The notes under the pieces were generated by a model. The model was given only the letters and a program-made list of their open reading frames with translations, was not told where the DNA came from and made no database searches. From Pyrenopolyporus hunteri (lineage: Eukaryota; Ascomycota; Sordariomycetes; Xylariales; Hypoxylaceae), in NCBI GenBank assembly GCA_902806595.1, contig CADCXC010000040.1, forward strand, positions 124,001 to 188,000: a stretch of 64,000 nt of DNA, given 5' to 3'. The translations under genes were made by a program, and so were the position numbers. This document shows positions 49,904 to 60,710 of the stretch, one piece after another (position 1 is the stretch's first letter; each line of letters opens with the position of its first letter).

Positions 49904-52255
49904 GGTTCGGCGAGCTTAGGGAGAAGGGGTAGATGCCATTCGGGAAGGATTCGTGGTTGGGCGAAGAGAGGGGGAGGAGCTGACTGGGAGGCCGGGTTCG
50001 AGTTTGGGTTCGAGTTTGGGTTCGAGTTCGAATTCGCGACTTGCTGGTAAGCTACCTGGGTAGGTAGATATATAATGGTGCCTATGTAGGTAAGGAAGGG
50101 ATGGGACTTGAGGCGTTTCCGTCAGTCTGTCCTTTTCTTTTCTGTTTCTTATTTTTTTTTTTTTCTCTTTTCTATCAGCGAGTCCAACAATCGCGTTTGT
50201 CGACGTGGTATTATCCTCGTCGCCCAATGTGTGGTGAAATTTATATTAGACAAAGAGACCAAACCGACGGCTTCAAGCGTCAAGGGGACAAGAGAGCGCA
50301 GACGTAATAAAATGTAAAATGACGAACTTCGAAAGGGACTTTTTGGTTATTTTTCTGTACGGGGAGTTCTGGTCTGGCCAAGTTGGCAAATGTCCATTCC
50401 CCGAGAAAAAGGGTTGGTCCACTTGTACCACCACATACGTACCTACGTACTTGTACAATACATGAATGACAGGTGCTACCTCATGTAGTACCGCGTACCG
50501 GCCGAGGTACTCATATTGTACCTTACCACCCATGTACTAAGGCGGCGAGGCCTTGCGAATAGGTGAATGTACAACTCGATACATTCTAACCCGTTAATTA
50601 AAGGTCTAAAAATTACCACCGACAAGGGGCAAGGGGTCTGTGTGGGGAGGGAAAGATGCGCGCCCCGGCGGATGCGTCCATGCTTCTCTAGCGGATAAAT
50701 CAGCGCCGGACCGTATGAGATGGGACCTACATGTTCGAACTCTTGGTAGGTTACGGGTATCTAATCTTAGGCATCCAAATAATACCTTAGACGTTAGGAG
50801 ATACATACCTACCCACACGTGTACGTAGGCAGATAAATAGGTACCTAGGTACCAGTGGCCTACCACCAGCCACAGCTGCCACGATCATGTAATCGTTGTC
50901 TCATAGCTTAGCTATCTGATTAGCAGCTCTTTCAGCCCAGCTGCTGACGACTCGACCCCCCCCCCCCCTTTTTTTTTTAAAAAAAAAAAAAAAAAGGGAA
51001 AAAAATTACCACCTATTAGTATTTATACCGGCAGTTTCGATCCTATAAGCCATTTCACGTGGTCTTATCGGGACCAAGACAAACGTCGCGTCCGATTATT
51101 GAACCGAAAGGGTGACTTTTTAATACAAGTATTAAAGAGTTCTTACTCAATTGGTATAATCCAAGGTGGGAATATCGGACAGACACTTGACCCAGGCGTT
51201 TGGCAGCGAATCTCCCTCTCTCTTTCGCTCTCTCTAAAAACTTCATGCTCACGAACTGAATCCCATTATAAACAGCGTACCCGGTATGTACATATATATG
51301 CGGATATATGAACAGAAGAAACAAGACGTGCTTGCTGACTAGGTACCACCCAAGAGCTGTGCTGGCTTTACCATCTGGGACCAATCAGAGATGAATCGCA
51401 CGGCGGAATCCATTGGGGAGACCCATCAATATTCCTACGGACTCTGAGAGGAACATTAGGTAGGTGGCCCTCGGTACCTAAAACTATAGGTACCCTACAT
51501 GTAGGTAGGTATAGATACGAACGTGTAGGTAGTGAAGAATCCAATACCTGCATGTAGGTGTTGATATTGAAGAATGAAAGGAGGTAGGTAGGTACCTAGG
51601 TAGGTAAATACTAGGTAACAGCTTATAATTCATTATTCTCGTATTTAATCTTGAAATCCCGCCGCAAAGTTAGGTACCTAGGTAGGTAGGTAGGTATTAT
51701 ACAGGTGATACAGAGGTAGGGTAGATAGGTACCCGTTAGCGGCCCGGAGCTTCTCCCAACGTCCCTAGAAAGTTTTGGGGTGAGAGAGGGCTACCTTCCC
51801 CAAGTACCTTCCTCGCCTAAATCGGGTAGTCAGGTACTTAGACTACCTCTCTTCTGCCTTTCTTTTTTTGCTGAGAAGGAGAGGGATAAAAAAAAAAAGA
51901 GGACCCCCCGTCACGAAAATAACCCGCCGCCAATCAACAACTTCCAGACCTCAACTTTTCGGCATCTAATCCATTTTTTTTCCTCTCGTTCAAAAATCAC
52001 CGTCCGTGTCGCGCCGTCTACTCTCGAAATACCTTACCTTCCCAATCCAATTGGATTTGGTCAAGCTAATCTCGGGTGCTGGCAATTTGTCCGCTCTGCG
52101 ATCATCGACCCGTCCTATTTTTCTTTTTCCCCTGCGCCGTCGTCTTATCAGATCACCCCGGCGGACGTCCTCATTTTATATCTTTTCTTTCTTCTTTTTA
52201 CACTCTGCTTTTCCCATATCCGAACTCCAGAGCTATTCTATTCCCACACTGCAAA
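49904..52255. other. Divergent intergenic region SEC7/LAT1
   Basis: About 2.35 kb. Next to SEC7 there is a 12-bp tandem stretch of TTCGAGTTTGGG units (about 49,999-50,035). CTAGGTAC words occur at 50,430-50,850 and 51,480-51,735, and a C13-T10-A17 block at 50,956-50,995. The last 400 bp before the LAT1 ATG is strongly pyrimidine-rich. No gene recognised. Confidence 0.55.
50956..50998. repeat. C13-T10-A17-G3 homopolymer palindrome
   Basis: Consecutive runs of 13 C, 10 T, 17 A and 3 G. T10/A17 is self-complementary and the flanking C and G runs extend the symmetry, so the strand can fold on itself. Similar T/A junctions are at 16,825-16,852 and about 59,424-59,440. Confidence 0.85.
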
Positions 52256-53694
52256 ATGTTTGGCGCTGTATTAAGAAGGCAAGGCCTTCTGCGAACAACG
52301 ACCCTCAGATCGGGCTTCATGCCCTTGGCCAGATACTATGCATCCTTCCCACCCCATACAGTCGTCAAGATGCCCGCGCTGTCGCCCACAATGACGGCCG
52401 GCAACATTGGCGCATGGCAGAAGAAGGTCGGGGACTCCATCTCCCCCGGTGAGGTCTTGGTCGAGATCGAGACGGACAAGGCCCAGATGGACTTCGAGTT
52501 TCAAGAAGAGGGTGTCATCGCTAAGATTCTGAAGGAGGCCGGCGAGAAAGACGTTCCTGTTGGCAATGTGCGTGACTTTTTTTGTGCTTCCCCATCCGAT
52601 ACTCCGCAATGCTGACACTGCCCTCCCCCGCCCAGCCCATTGCCGTTCTCGTCGACGAGGGCACCGATATCTCGGCCTTCGAGTCGTTCAGTCTAGCCGA
52701 CGCCGGGGGCGAGGCAGCACCCCCAGCTAAGGAAGAAAAGAAGACCGACACGCCGTCTGAAGCCGCCTCCACCCCGGCTCCGACTCCTGCCGCAGAACCG
52801 GAGCAATACTCCCACGAAGGGAAGCTCGAGCCTGCCCTCGATCGGGAACCCAACATAACCCCCGCTGCCAAGCGATTAGCTAAAGAGAAGGGTGTTCTCC
52901 TCTCTAGCCTCAAGGGTACCGGCCCCGGCGGCAAGATCACCGAGGATGATGTCAAGAAAGCCGCCGTAGCCGCCGGTCCCGCCGCCGTAGCCGCCGCCTC
53001 TTACGAAGATACCCCCCTATCCAACATGCGCAAGACCATCGCCAGGCGCCTGCAGGAGTCGTTCAGGGAGAACCCCCATTTCTTCGTCAGCAGTCAGATC
53101 TCCGTCACCAAGCTCCTGAAGCTCCGACAAGCTCTCAACAGCTCCGCTGAGGGCAAATACAAGCTATCCGTCAACGATTTCCTCATCAAGGCTATGGCTA
53201 TTGCTTGCAAGAAGGTCCCCGCCGCCAACTCGTCGTGGACGGGCGACTCGATTCGTCAGTACAACACTGTAGATGTTTCCGTCGCCGTCGCCACCCCCAA
53301 TGGTCTAATCACACCTATTGTCACCGGCGTCGAGGCTCGCGGCCTAGAGTCCATCTCGGCCAAGGTCAAGGAGCTCGCCAAGAAGGCCCGCGAGAACAAG
53401 CTGAAACCTGAAGAATTCCAGGGCGGTACCATCTCCATTTCCAACATGGGAATGAATGCCGCCGTCGACAACTTCACCGCCGTCATCAACCCCCCTCAAG
53501 CTGCTATCCTGGCCGTCGGTACTACGAAGAAGGTTGCCATCCCGGGTGGCGAGGACGGCGCCTCTGTCGAGTGGGATGACCAGATCACCGTCACGGGAAG
53601 CTTCGATCACAAGGTAGTTGACGGAGCGGTCGGTGCCGAATGGATCAAGGAGTTCAAGAAGGTCGTGGAGAACCCTCTGGAGCTGCTGCTATGA
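52256..53694 (+). CDS. LAT1: Pyruvate dehydrogenase E2, dihydrolipoamide acetyltransferase
   Basis: Predicted 456-aa mitochondrial protein, exons 52,256-52,567 and 52,636-53,694; the 68-nt phase-0 intron joins PVGN|PIAVLV. The basic, Ser/Thr-containing N-terminus (MFGAVLRRQGLLRTTTLRSG) is a mitochondrial presequence. The lipoyl domain (about 34-115) has the lipoylated lysine in ETDKAQ at residue 75. An Ala/Pro/Glu linker precedes the E3/E1-binding domain (about 177-210, ITPAAKRLAKEKG...GGKITEDDV). The acyltransferase domain ends with the catalytic motif SFDHKVVDGAVGA, with His about 429 and Asp about 433. It transfers acetyl groups from E1 to CoA and forms the core of the complex. All key residues are intact. 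Confidence 0.97.
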
Positions 53695-54130
53695 TGAACA
53701 AAATTACGTACCTAGGGGCGTCAGGGCATGATTGGTCTATAGACACGGGATGAAATCCATTTGTAGCATTATGCCACATGAATCTGTAATAATAAATTCC
53801 CGAATGTGAATACCCAAACGCAAAGTCATTCATAAGTTATTCGCATACAACTTGACGAAGGTCTTTAGGGTCGTTAAGACCTTGACTCGCTTTCCCGAGG
53901 GACCATACGCGTACTAAGGAACAAAATCCCGGACGCGGTTGAATAGGTACGTTCCTGTCCCAGCTTTCGCCTCGCGTCTAGGTACCTAGTCTAGATAGAT
54001 GAGTACGTCGATCCTCTCACCCTAAGGAGCGACAAATTTAATTAAGAACGTATAGAGTGAGAGAGGGTTCGGTCGTATATTTAAGTTTCATTCTCGTCGT
54101 TATGCCCGCTTCGGTCTCCGCCAACTTCAT
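53695..54130. other. Intergenic region between convergent genes
   Basis: About 0.44 kb shared by the 3' ends of LAT1 (+) and the PARG-like gene (-), containing the AATAAA noted for LAT1 and a TAGGTACCTAG word near 53,981. Confidence 0.6.
53791..53796 (+). terminator. Candidate polyadenylation signal of LAT1
   Basis: A canonical AATAAA sits 97 bp after the LAT1 stop codon in an otherwise mixed sequence. Fungal 3' ends often use weaker signals, so this is a plausible but unproven site. Confidence 0.5.
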
Positions 54131-55684
54131 CTATTCTTCTCTGGTAGACTCGTCACCAACTTCATCCTCGGTCGTATCGTCCCTGTTGCTTATATTTTCT
54201 GAAAGAGTAGCCTGAGAAGCATTGATCGACTGGGGTAACTGGTTTCTGAGGCCGGCGAGCACCGAGCTCAACCCAGCCTTGAGCTGGGGCGTCCGTGCCT
54301 GCTCGGCGCGCAGCTCCATCTCTCGAATCTTATCACGGAGCTCCTTGACCTTTTCGTCTTCTATATCACCGTCGTCTCCTTCTTCATCGCCACTCAGGTC
54401 GGTTTCTTCTTCATCGTCCCCGTATCCCTCCAAGGCGTCCTCGCCAAATGCTGTCGCGAACGCCCGCGCCATACCGGCATCCTTGATCGCAAAGACAACG
54501 TGTTCGAAACCACCCCAGGAATCCAAATATGGGATTTTGTCCTTTGTGGCATTCCGCTTCTTCCCCTGATCGTTCCCCTTCCCCTCGCTTCGACGACAAT
54601 CGGTCTTATTACCGTCCCTAGCTCTACCGAGCAGGACCTTCCGCCACGCCCTCGCGATTTCGCCGACGGGGTTGCCGTAGGCGCCGCAGCCCCATGCGCC
54701 CAACACGATCCGACGCACCCCCTTGGCCGCGAAGACGCGTAGCACGGCGCGCATCTTACGCATAACGAGCTCGCGGTCGGCCGCCCTAGAGTACCGAGCC
54801 CATCCGGACTCGGCATCGACTTCGATTTCGGGTAGCCTCAACATGGCGGCGGACGCCACGTCGACAAACCAGCGATCTCGCTTCGGGAGCAGTTCTTCGT
54901 CTCCGCCTCTAGGTTCCTTCGGCTCTTGATTCCCTCCTTCTCCCGCGCCATTTATATCATCCCCTTTTCCTGCTCTCTCCCCCCCTTCGCTCTCTACCCT
55001 TTTCTTACCCCGGTCTTTCCTCTTCGCCGTCGACCCGCCCCCGGGACCGCGAAACACGAGCACGTCGGGCGTAAATACGACACCTAGCTCGGGTAGACGG
55101 TAGAAGGAGTCGCGTAGAGAAGGTAGTAGCGTGGAGTGCATACATAGCGACTCCTCCTGGCTTACGGCGCCGTTAAGGAACCCGCCCCCCGGAGACAGCG
55201 GCGACGCCATATTCAGCACGCCGACGCGGGCGGTCGTGTTGGAGAGGTCCCGCCGCGCCTGTTCCGAGGCTGGGACGAGGAGCAGTAAGTAAGCCGCTGC
55301 GAGGGTATCCGCAACCCGTAATGAGATGCGAGGGCCTCTCGTGCTGCTGCTCTCCCCCGCCGCCGAATTCTCGTTGTTATTGTCGTTACGACTTCCACCG
55401 CCACCTCCGTCCGCGTCATCATAAGCCGCTACATTCTTCCGTCGGCTACGCTGTTGTATTTCGGAACGAAGAACCGGAGCCGGAGCCGGAGCTGGAGCCG
55501 AAGGCGGGGAAGAGGTAAGAGGATCGACAATCAGCTCCGATGCCTCGATACCCCGCCTAGCCCGCGGATGGGCCGCTAGCACAGCTGGTATGACCTTGTT
55601 AACAGTGGCTTTTGCCCGCTTCGCACGGGCGTCGCGGCGGAAGCTGGCGGGCGGTCTACCGACTGACGGTTCGGTGCGTCCCAT
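54131..55684 (-). CDS. Microbial-type PARG (ADP-ribose glycohydrolase, macrodomain fold)
   Basis: Intronless gene for 517 aa, starting at the ATG at 55,684 (MGRTEPSVGRPPASFRRDARAKRAK) rather than the GTG three codons upstream. The catalytic signature GGG-X7-QEE is intact as GGGFLNGAVSQEE at residues 166-178, preceded by VLNMASPLSP. The second macrodomain loop reads VLGAWGCGAYGNP. The fold matches the TIGR02452/PF10021 family that removes poly(ADP-ribose). Two low-complexity insertions interrupt it: Gly/Asn/Ser-rich (about 90-115) and Lys/Glu/Gly-rich (about 213-269). The C-terminus is an acidic stretch followed by a coiled-coil-like helix (VKELRDKIREMELRAEQAR). Likely role in reversing ADP-ribosylation; cellular target unknown. 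A basic N-terminus could direct it to the nucleus. Confidence 0.9.
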   Translation of the reverse strand: MGRTEPSVGRPPASFRRDARAKRAKATVNKVIPAVLAAHPRARRGIEASELIVDPLTSSPPSAPAPAPAPVLRSEIQQRSRRKNVAAYDDADGGGGGSRNDNNNENSAAGESSSTRGPRISLRVADTLAAAYLLLLVPASEQARRDLSNTTARVGVLNMASPLSPGGGFLNGAVSQEESLCMHSTLLPSLRDSFYRLPELGVVFTPDVLVFRGPGGGSTAKRKDRGKKRVESEGGERAGKGDDINGAGEGGNQEPKEPRGGDEELLPKRDRWFVDVASAAMLRLPEIEVDAESGWARYSRAADRELVMRKMRAVLRVFAAKGVRRIVLGAWGCGAYGNPVGEIARAWRKVLLGRARDGNKTDCRRSEGKGNDQGKKRNATKDKIPYLDSWGGFEHVVFAIKDAGMARAFATAFGEDALEGYGDDEEETDLSGDEEGDDGDIEDEKVKELRDKIREMELRAEQARTPQLKAGLSSVLAGLRNQLPQSINASQATLSENISNRDDTTEDEVGDESTREE

Positions 55685-56403
55685 TTTATCCACCGTGCTT
55701 CAACCCCTAGTTGCTTCTCGACTTATTAACCGGCGGTGACGAGTAGGTAGGTACTTGGGAAGAGGGGTAGGTATGTGTAGAGACGTATATATCCCGGATA
55801 GCTTTATTGGACCTATCCACAATAGGAGAAAGAAAAAAAAAACTAAAAGTGGCAAAAAGTATCTCAAGAGTCGTGAGACAGAACCCGGTAGTACATGCAT
55901 CCGAATCGGATCCACCTTCCATCGGGACTTGGCCGTCCCGACCGGCGCAGAATAATTAGAACCTTCCCCGAGCTGTCCTTGAGGCATGGTCCGGTAGGCA
56001 AGAACGACTTTACCAGCCCGACATAGATTTATTGATTAACCAGTTATTATCTCGCATCTTCTACGACCTCATCTGAATATCTGCCTATTTTTTTCTTCTT
56101 TTTTATCTATTTTATAGGCCAAGGAACAAACAAGGTATTCGACTCTTCTATGTTACCCCCGGACATCTTTAGTCCCCCTTTATCTAGCTTCTTTCTGTTA
56201 TGATATCTTTCACTTCTGCATCGAATTCATTATATGGGTACTCATAGGAACTCGCTATAGGATGATCGAATATCAAGCATAATTTAATGTCATTTGTTTC
56301 ATTTTCCTCTATCAGCGTCGCCCTTGCCAAGGGAAAGCCATAGGGCTATGCAAGGGGTATCTAAAACCTGAGCGGCGGGTTCCGTCTATATACTTCTTCA
56401 CCC
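55685..56403. other. Intergenic region
   Basis: About 0.7 kb between two minus-strand genes: promoter of the PARG-like gene and 3' region of the permease. A-rich and T-rich tracts (55,827-55,845; 56,088-56,112). No gene seen. Confidence 0.6.
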
Positions 56404-58213
56404 TTATACCAAGTACCGGAAGCCCTTCTGCATCCGTAATGCCTCGTCGGGGCTGTCCATATGCTCCATCTCGGCCGTTTGCGCAGTCACATCGGGCTGC
56501 GCCTCCCAAGCGCGCTCGCCCTCTTCGAGCTTGCGGTTCAGGTTGTTCAGGATGGCCCGGAACGCGAGGCAGCCGATGATGGTCAGGCCGAACATAGCCG
56601 TTACGATGCCGTAGCTCTTGCGGTATCCGTCCTCCTTAAGGTTCCATACGTAGCTGCCTGCCACGTTGCCCAGCTGTGAGAATGCGTTGATGAGCGCAAT
56701 CGCTACGGCTCGCTTCGCGGGCGGCCGCGGGAAGGACGAGCTGATCCACGAGTAGAATACGATGAAACCGGCATACGCGCTGGCCTGTAGGAACAGCGCC
56801 ACATACCGCGCCGCTATGTTCAGCGTCGACATGCTGATTACGAAACCGACCATCCCACCGATGATAGGACCGGTGATATGCCAGAACTAATAACACAGTC
56901 AGTCTCCCTTGCAGATAGACTTCAACGAGTAAGCGGAGGGGCAGGGGGATTTGCGCACCTTTTCTTGAGTCCGGTCGGCGTGCCACGCGTTGAGGAGCGA
57001 GACGATACATGAGAAAACCCAAGGCGGCGAGCTCATGAGCAACGTCGGGACGTAGTCAAATCCGAGCGTACCCGTGAGGGTCGGCTGTGTAGGATGGTTA
57101 GTCGATTTATCACCCATGTAAACTGTGAGGAAGTGGTGTCCTTACGAAAAAGGCGTTGAACGACAGGCCAACAACGTAGGCGGTGAAAGTGAGCATCATG
57201 AGGTAGATCTTCACGTCCTTGACGGCCATTATAAGGCCGTCGAAGATTCCCTGGTTGTTACCATCGACATCGGCTTCGCCAACATCCTCAATCATCCTCA
57301 ACTGCGCAACTTCGAGCTCTTCGGCGGTGAAACCGCGCGAGTTGTGTGGAAGGTCCGGCAGAATGAAGCCTGCGCTGATGGCGACGGCCATGGTAATAGC
57401 ACCCTCGATCCAGAACAGCCATCGCCAAGCAGCGTGGCCCAAAACTCCCTGCATGTTTGACAGGACACCAGCGCCCACAAGCGCGGAGAAGGCGTTGGAG
57501 ATGATGTTACCGCAGAACAGGATGGCGTTCCTCGTCGTCAGCTCCTTTCGCGTGTACCACTTAGACTGAATCAGAAGCGCGCCCGGAAGGAAAGCGGCTT
57601 CGACAAAGCCTAGGAAAAATCGCACGAGGACCATGCCGGTGAAGTTATTCGTGTTTCCGCTGAGGGTGGAGATGAGGCCCCAGAGGAGCATAGCGCACGA
57701 GATATAGAGCGAGGGCCGTTCGATCCGGTTGATGAACATGTTCGACGGAACCTGCATTAGAATGTATCCGACATACAAGATACTTAAGCAAGTCGCATAT
57801 TGCGTCTACCAATTGTTAGCACAAAGGGTCGGGGATGGCTTGATGAATCCGGGAAAGGCGTACGTCGTCGAGGTTTAAGTCTGTTGTCGTCACAAATTAG
57901 CATTTTCCGCATTAGGATAACTACGGGTGCAAGGTAGATGCTCACCACTCTGGAGACCCTTTAACCGCGCGCTCGCAATGTTATTGCGGTCGAGGTAATT
58001 CAGGATGTAGATGAGGACGAAGAGGGAGCACCGCGCGTCAAGCTTCCGCTTCAGTGACTTCTCTACGCGCATGCGGTGCGCGGGATCCATCGAGCTGGCG
58101 GCAAGTGTCTTTCCTGGGATAGTTTCAGACGTCGCCGTGTGCTCCAGCGTTTCTACTTCGTGCTTCGCCGGAAGCCCTTGAGAAGGGTCGGCACGCGTTA
58201 TCTCGTCGGCCAT
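56404..58213 (-). CDS. DAL5-like MFS permease (anion:cation symporter family)
   Basis: Predicted 517 aa in five exons: 57,946-58,213, 57,864-57,880, 57,146-57,805, 56,959-57,084, 56,404-56,886. Exon 2 is only 17 nt and encodes DLNLDD across both junctions; without it the frame breaks, and with it the protein reads LNYLDRNNIASARLKGLQSDLNLDDTQYATCLS in pieces typical of allantoate/vitamin-type permeases. Other family hallmarks are YVGYILMQVPSNMF, RFFLGFVEAAFLPGALL, WRWLFWIEGAITM and FWHITGPIIGGMVGF. The ATG at 58,213 (MADEITRADPSQ) was chosen; the frame stays open upstream only from a GTG. About 12 membrane segments. Substrates in this family include allantoate, pantothenate, biotin, nicotinate and organic acids; this one is not assignable. 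Confidence 0.9.
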
Positions 58214-60710
58214 TATAACGAGCCCTTCTTTCAACGTGGTAATCCCTCTAGACGACTTTGCCGCCCCGATGGCCAGAGGAGTGTTTGAGAGGAACGTGAG
58301 AGAACCCGAAGCGGAGGTACTGTCCACCTGACTTTACAAAGAAATGCGAGGGTGTCGAAGGGTGGCCGAGGTTAAAATGTTGGGCGGTTGTGAGTTTTTA
58401 TCTGACAAGCATCATCGAAACCCGTCTCCGGGGGCACGCGTTATGATAACACCACCAATGCCAGCAGCCAGCCATGTGCTCATGCGAGTACCAGAAGCTT
58501 AACTAAAGGCCATGGCAGGGGACGGGGATGTTCAGCTTGCCACTCTCCCAATTTCCCAATCTCCGTTCATCCATTGACCCCCATCTTGCGGGGCCGGGGC
58601 ACATCTTGCGTGAAAGGGATCGCGAAGAGAATTTGGGGGAGACGAGGCTCTTCTTCGGTGTCTTGGCATTTGGGGTATGGGGAGGGGCGCTGGGGTGGCC
58701 GGGGGGGTCTGATGAGGAGAAAATTCTCTACATACCTGGCTAGGATCTCGAAGACGAGTCGGAGTACCGAATTATTATGGTTTGCTATTTAGTGTCGGAT
58801 TCTAGGCAAAGGAGTCGGTGAACAATCTTCGTCCGATCATATCGACCAGCTGTCCGAGGCTACCGAAAGCGAAGAAGACGATGCAATTGATCGACCTGGC
58901 GACGTGCCTACCAGTAGAGTACCTACCTAGGTAAGGTACTGTATGGTCCCTATTCAAGCTGTGGAATGGAATGAACTATGTAAGCTGTAGGTATACATCC
59001 TGACCCAACTTGCAGCTGGCCGGTTAAAAGGGCGGCTGAAATAAATGGCCAACGGTAAAAGGAATATCATGACAGTGGACAGTAATTAGACCGAATACGG
59101 ATCCAATACCATCACTATGGGCCTAACTAGAGGCCTAACTAGAGGCCCGGAATCTATACCAACGAGCCGGCTCGGCTGGGAAGCTCAAGAGGGCGTACCA
59201 TCCCCACAGAGGACATGCTCAGCTTCATAAATTAATAACAGTTTCCTGGGTTCGGGAGTCCTGCCTTGTTTAAGAATGACTTTTAGAACGGCTCGCCTGC
59301 ATAAGTGCGGCTATAGAAACGACGGTTCCATTCCGGCCGAGCTTCGTTGGGCGAGCTAGGTTGTCTATCTAAAGACGGCGCCGCCTGGGGTCCCCAAATT
59401 CAACCCCAACGACGGTGAGAGAAGAAAAAAAATTTTCTTTCTTTTCTTTTTTCCTTTTTTCCCCCCTCTTCCCCTTCCTAGGTCACCCAGTGATATAGAT
59501 TGATATAGACGTTATTAATTCGCTACAACTTGTCTAAATTCGACGACCCGAGATACCGATTCTATATACGAGCGAACAGCCTCCCAAGCAAGCTGGAGAA
59601 CTTCATGAAATTTACCGAGTGCTGATGCCGTCCGGGAATCCCGAAAGAGGGTTGACCGAGGGGTGGGACTCGTCTGATCCCCCCATCTTCTCCAACTTCG
59701 ACCTCCAAATCGTGTGTCCCTTGTGGATCAGATCAACGCGGAGAACTTGTCGAAACTAGAATAGGCACCGCCTTGGTATTTTTTAATTGAAAAATAATGA
59801 CGCTAAATAAATACGTGGGGATTAAAACAGCACCATAAAGGGGGGTTAGAAAAAACCTACGCGGTATCATGGGGATCTATCATATAGGGGACCGTAATGC
59901 TTCGATGCACCTTCGATTACGAAGACTACTTGGCTATGCAACGAGGGCGACGGCGTTCCGTTGCGATATATTGCCAAACTTGGGGTTCCCGCTAACGCTA
60001 CCGCACACCACTAACTCGGGAACAGCGACGGGAAAAGTCTTCAGGATAACTCAACCTAAACCTACCATTCATCCAAGATGCAAGTGGCATGTTTAGGCCC
60101 CGGCTCCGCCGTTTCAACGAACGTAATGTATTATTGCGCCTTTAGTCTGGCCTACGTAATGAATAGGCGGTTCGAATCCGCAAACACGAGCGTTGTCAAC
60201 TTCGCGTTGAATTGATATTTAAGGGTTGAAGCGTGCCCGCGTTTTATATCTGCTATCCCTTACAACTTAGCACGGCATGGTGAATAAAACAACCTAATGA
60301 GAAGACGAGACGCGATGACCGAGTCGAAGCCTGTTTTTCCTTTGCCATTCTTCCCCAACCCTCCCAGCAATGCTGGATAGATGCTGGAAGCGTCGACATT
60401 TTGAGGTCATGATGATGTCACAGCTACTAGGCGCGTCATTACAAGTCCCAGCTTCGAGAACGCTCGCGGTCGCAGAAATAAAACAAGATTCACGATGGGT
60501 TCTGCTATAGAGATCATAATTTATACATTCTACGGTGATTATCGTTCCATCTCAGGTAGTGAACACCCATCAGAGAAATACCTACTCGACATATAAGTTG
60601 CATCGTGGTTACAGTAAGTAGAGCGGCATACATAGGGCAACATACATAGGGCGACGCAACGGCTTCTCCCCCCAAATCAGAAAAGCCCACCGTTCCCCGC
60701 GGAAGCAACC
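58214..60710. other. Divergent intergenic region
   Basis: About 2.5 kb between the permease and decarboxylase genes. It contains a TACCTACCTAGGTA string (about 58,921-58,934) and an A8T4/T-rich block with symmetry (about 59,424-59,466). A T-arm-like sequence near 60,168-60,185 lacks a partner tRNA structure. Short frames at 58,528-58,792 and 59,869-60,096 show no domain. No gene seen. Confidence 0.55.

Noticed and set aside
59869..60096. 75-codon plus-strand frame with an ATG
   Set aside because: Basic, no domain, no promoter-like context and no repeat of the codon pattern seen in real exons here; kept only as a possible very small gene.
60100..60190. Possible tRNA: GGTTCGAATCC B-box-like sequence
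   Set aside because: A T-arm-like stem is present, but no acceptor stem, D-arm with A-box or anticodon arm can be drawn upstream at the right distance.
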